Made by a program: the position numbers and the translations under genes. This document shows positions 61,901 through 64,000 of a DNA stretch of 64,000 nucleotides, piece by piece (the stretch's first letter is position 1; each line of letters starts with the position of its first letter). This DNA is from Rhabdornis inornatus (taxonomy: Eukaryota; Chordata; Aves; Passeriformes; Rhabdornithidae), in assembly GCA_013397075.1 (NCBI GenBank), contig VWZS01009934.1, positions 5,361,139 through 5,425,138 on the forward strand, read 5' to 3'. The notes beneath the pieces were generated by a model. That model made no database searches and was not told the origin of the DNA. It saw only the letters and a list, made by a program, of their open reading frames with translations.

Positions 61901-64000
61901 GCAACATTCAAACACTTTTGTATATCCTAGGTAAGACCATAAAATGGTTTGGAGGCTTCTAAGCTGGTTATTAGTTACATCCCCTTTGTAATTGCCTTCT
62001 AACAGAAAAGAATTGAAATTATACTTTCAGTCTAGTCAAACAGAGAAGAATGTTTTACTCTGAACTGAAAATAGCAAAAGAGGTCCAAAACCTCTGCAGT
62101 TCAAGTGTTTTAAGAAGTTTGTTCTCTTGGGGTGACCTAATCTCACATTATCCTACAGCTTGTTGTGGGGTTTTTTTTTTACTTATGCTTTTTTAACTTG
62201 AACAACACCAAATAAAGTATCATAAGGTCCTTCATAAGGTATGGGTTTTTTTTGTGGTATTCAACTCAATGATAATATTTTCAAGCCTATGTAGTCTGGA
62301 GAAGTGGAGGAATATTACTTTATGGAACACTTTGTCTTGGGGAGAAATCTGCATACTAAATCTTCACTGTCTGGCTATTAAAATTATTTTTTCTTCAGTG
62401 AGAGCTTTGTCTGACTAAGCAGTTAAGGAAATATATATATGTATATACACACACATGTGCATATACACACATAGATACAAAACCATACATACGGAACCAT
62501 AAGTATGGATTAGGCAAATCTCAAAATAAAATAAGTTAAAAAAGAAGAATAATAATTTAAAAAATTAAAAATAACATGACTGTAAGATTTTAGAACTAGT
62601 GAGGGCACCATTTTGGCTGCCAAGTAAAAACTGTATTTAAATTCAACAACAGTGAAATGCTTTTATTTTAAGATGTTGATGATTTAATCCCATCAAAAAA
62701 AGAAGAAGAACACATTAAAAGGGTTTTATAAGAAATTATTAGCGTTGTTTTTTCTTGTCTGTTCAAGTAAAATAGTTAAGTGTATTTCACAAATAAAAAA
62801 TAATATTATTGTATACTCTATTAAGTATTAATTAGTTCATGCTTACAAAGTGCTTTGAGAAAGCATGGCATTACATAAAAGAAGACTTATTTTTAATATA
62901 GTATCATGCAACTCCTTTACCTGGTTCCCACTTTCATGATACATCATTTAAAACTGTTCAGTAATAGATCCAGCCTTCCATCTTGGGTAAAACTTGTGTG
63001 AAAGAGCACATCATTGACTTGTTCTAGAAAGGTAAAGACAGGAGTCTATGCTCACTCTATATACACTTAGAAGTGTTCTGCAAAATTGTGACTAGTTCTG
63101 TGACCACCTTTTGCTATTATTACATGGGAATTGTGATATTGATTCAGATCTGAAGCCTATCCTGAGCATATGCACTGAGAAAGTGGCCAGTGTCAGATGC
63201 TTTGGAGTCCTGGAGCCCTCTCCACAGGCACTTCCTATCACATAGTCTGCCTCCACTTTGGTATTTTTTTGGTTGCAACCAGAGATTCAACTCTGAATCA
63301 TGAAGCACTTCAATATGTGTCTATGTGCAAAAATATAGTACTTTATGTATTGTGTGCAAAAAAAGCAGAGTTCTCCAAGTAGATGTGGGTGAGGAAAGGC
63401 TTTTGGCAGTTGTACAAGGAACTGATTCAGTGAACCAATGGGCTGCCCTAACTCTTACAATCGTGCAAAGGTTTCTCAAAGAAAAATACTGTGTGCAAAC
63501 AAACTCCAACCTTAGCTCCTTTTCATCTCCTAAGACCTTCATTACCTCTGTTTTCCGTCAACTCTTTTGTATCCATGTTCTGATTTTCTTTCTCTGATGT
63601 TTTATTTCTGTATCAAGGGATTACAGTGCAGTGTAACTTTGTGTATATGCTAATCCTCTCACCCACAAATCATCTCTTTATTCTGTGTTTAATGCTAAAT
63701 CAAGATCAAAACTCTTTATAATCTTTTGGTTTGTCTTTCATTTGGATAATTTTTGATAGACCTTAAAGATACTGGCAAAACACTAAAGTGGTACTGCACA
63801 AGCGGGAATGAGTGAAGTCCCTTTTTAGTGAAAACAGGCCTGAAGTTGATACTAAATCCTTGACTACGTTCCTAAATTGTTAGCATTTCAGTCTATATTC
63901 ACTGTATCTCTTATCAGGTTCTGTTCAGTTTTAAAAATAAGGAGGAGAGCAGATCCCTGTGCAGTAAAAACCTTTTTACTTTGTAGAGAAGGTCCTTACC
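58913..64000. other. Unassigned AT-rich non-coding stretch to the window end
   Basis: No gene or interspersed repeat is recognised. 59440-59600 and 59820-60000 look like candidate conserved non-coding DNA by composition. Short local repeats of a TTTACAATGA-type unit occur near 60523-60565. Poly(T) runs occur at 59020-59034, 60651-60660 and 61561-61572. An alternating purine-pyrimidine TA/CA tract at 62431-62473 is listed separately. Open frames near 63200-63600 occur on both strands and are short. Confidence 0.5.
62431..62473. repeat. Compound (AT)n/(AC)n alternating purine-pyrimidine tract
   Basis: Purine and pyrimidine alternate without interruption for 43 bases through AT, GTATAT, ACACAC, ATGTGCAT and ATACACAC units. 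It is an imperfect microsatellite with Z-DNA potential. Confidence 0.9.

Overview
The window looks like non-coding DNA from a bird nuclear genome, most likely an AT-rich gene desert or very long intron on a large chromosome. The evidence is the repeat content. There are several CR1 (chicken repeat 1) LINE copies with avian-type 3' ends and reverse-transcriptase remnants. There are also long terminal repeats (LTRs) of avian endogenous retroviruses, simple microsatellites, and no long open frame outside repeats. Family identities rest on remembered consensus phrases, not on a search. Nothing prokaryotic is present: no operons, rRNA, tRNA or CRISPR array.

Layout. 1-4 kb is unassigned AT-rich sequence with a 13-bp hairpin near 2.4 kb. 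A minus-strand solo LTR at 4.07-4.64 kb is flanked by a 5-bp target duplication. 4.6-13.8 kb is unassigned. A plus-strand CR1 at 13.8-15.2 kb has lost its central part. 15.2-30.1 kb is mostly unique; it holds a CA/GT/TA microsatellite palindrome (16.5 kb), a weak LTR candidate (19.8-20.4 kb), an ancient CR1/L3-like relic (22.3 kb) and a perfect 20-bp palindrome (29.06 kb). A repeat cluster at 30.2-33.5 kb has two minus-strand CR1 copies, the second split by a solo LTR. An (ATTTT)n microsatellite lies at 37.4 kb and a GC-rich, CpG-bearing island with a 167-codon open frame at 38.0-38.5 kb. A third minus-strand CR1 is at 43.1-44.1 kb, a CR1 tail of about 55 bp at 45.1 kb, and a fragment of a second LTR family at 46.5-46.7 kb. 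A near-complete copy of that family is at 57.7-58.9 kb. The rest is AT-rich and apparently unique; some stretches look, by impression only, like conserved non-coding DNA.

Genes. No gene can be named. The best coding candidate is a 38-codon, phase-0 segment ending at a splice-donor-like site at 50.25 kb, preceded by an acceptor-like site; I do not recognise the protein. The transposon reading frames are all broken. In each of the three CR1 copies that reach the reverse-transcriptase active site, one of the two catalytic aspartates has become asparagine.

No convincing new biological system is visible. The main interest is repeat archaeology (a nested insertion, an internally deleted CR1, a CR1 lacking its 3' end, two copies of one LTR family), a few regulatory-looking motifs (two CTCF-like sites, an everted nuclear-receptor palindrome), and the unidentified open frames at 38 kb and 50 kb.
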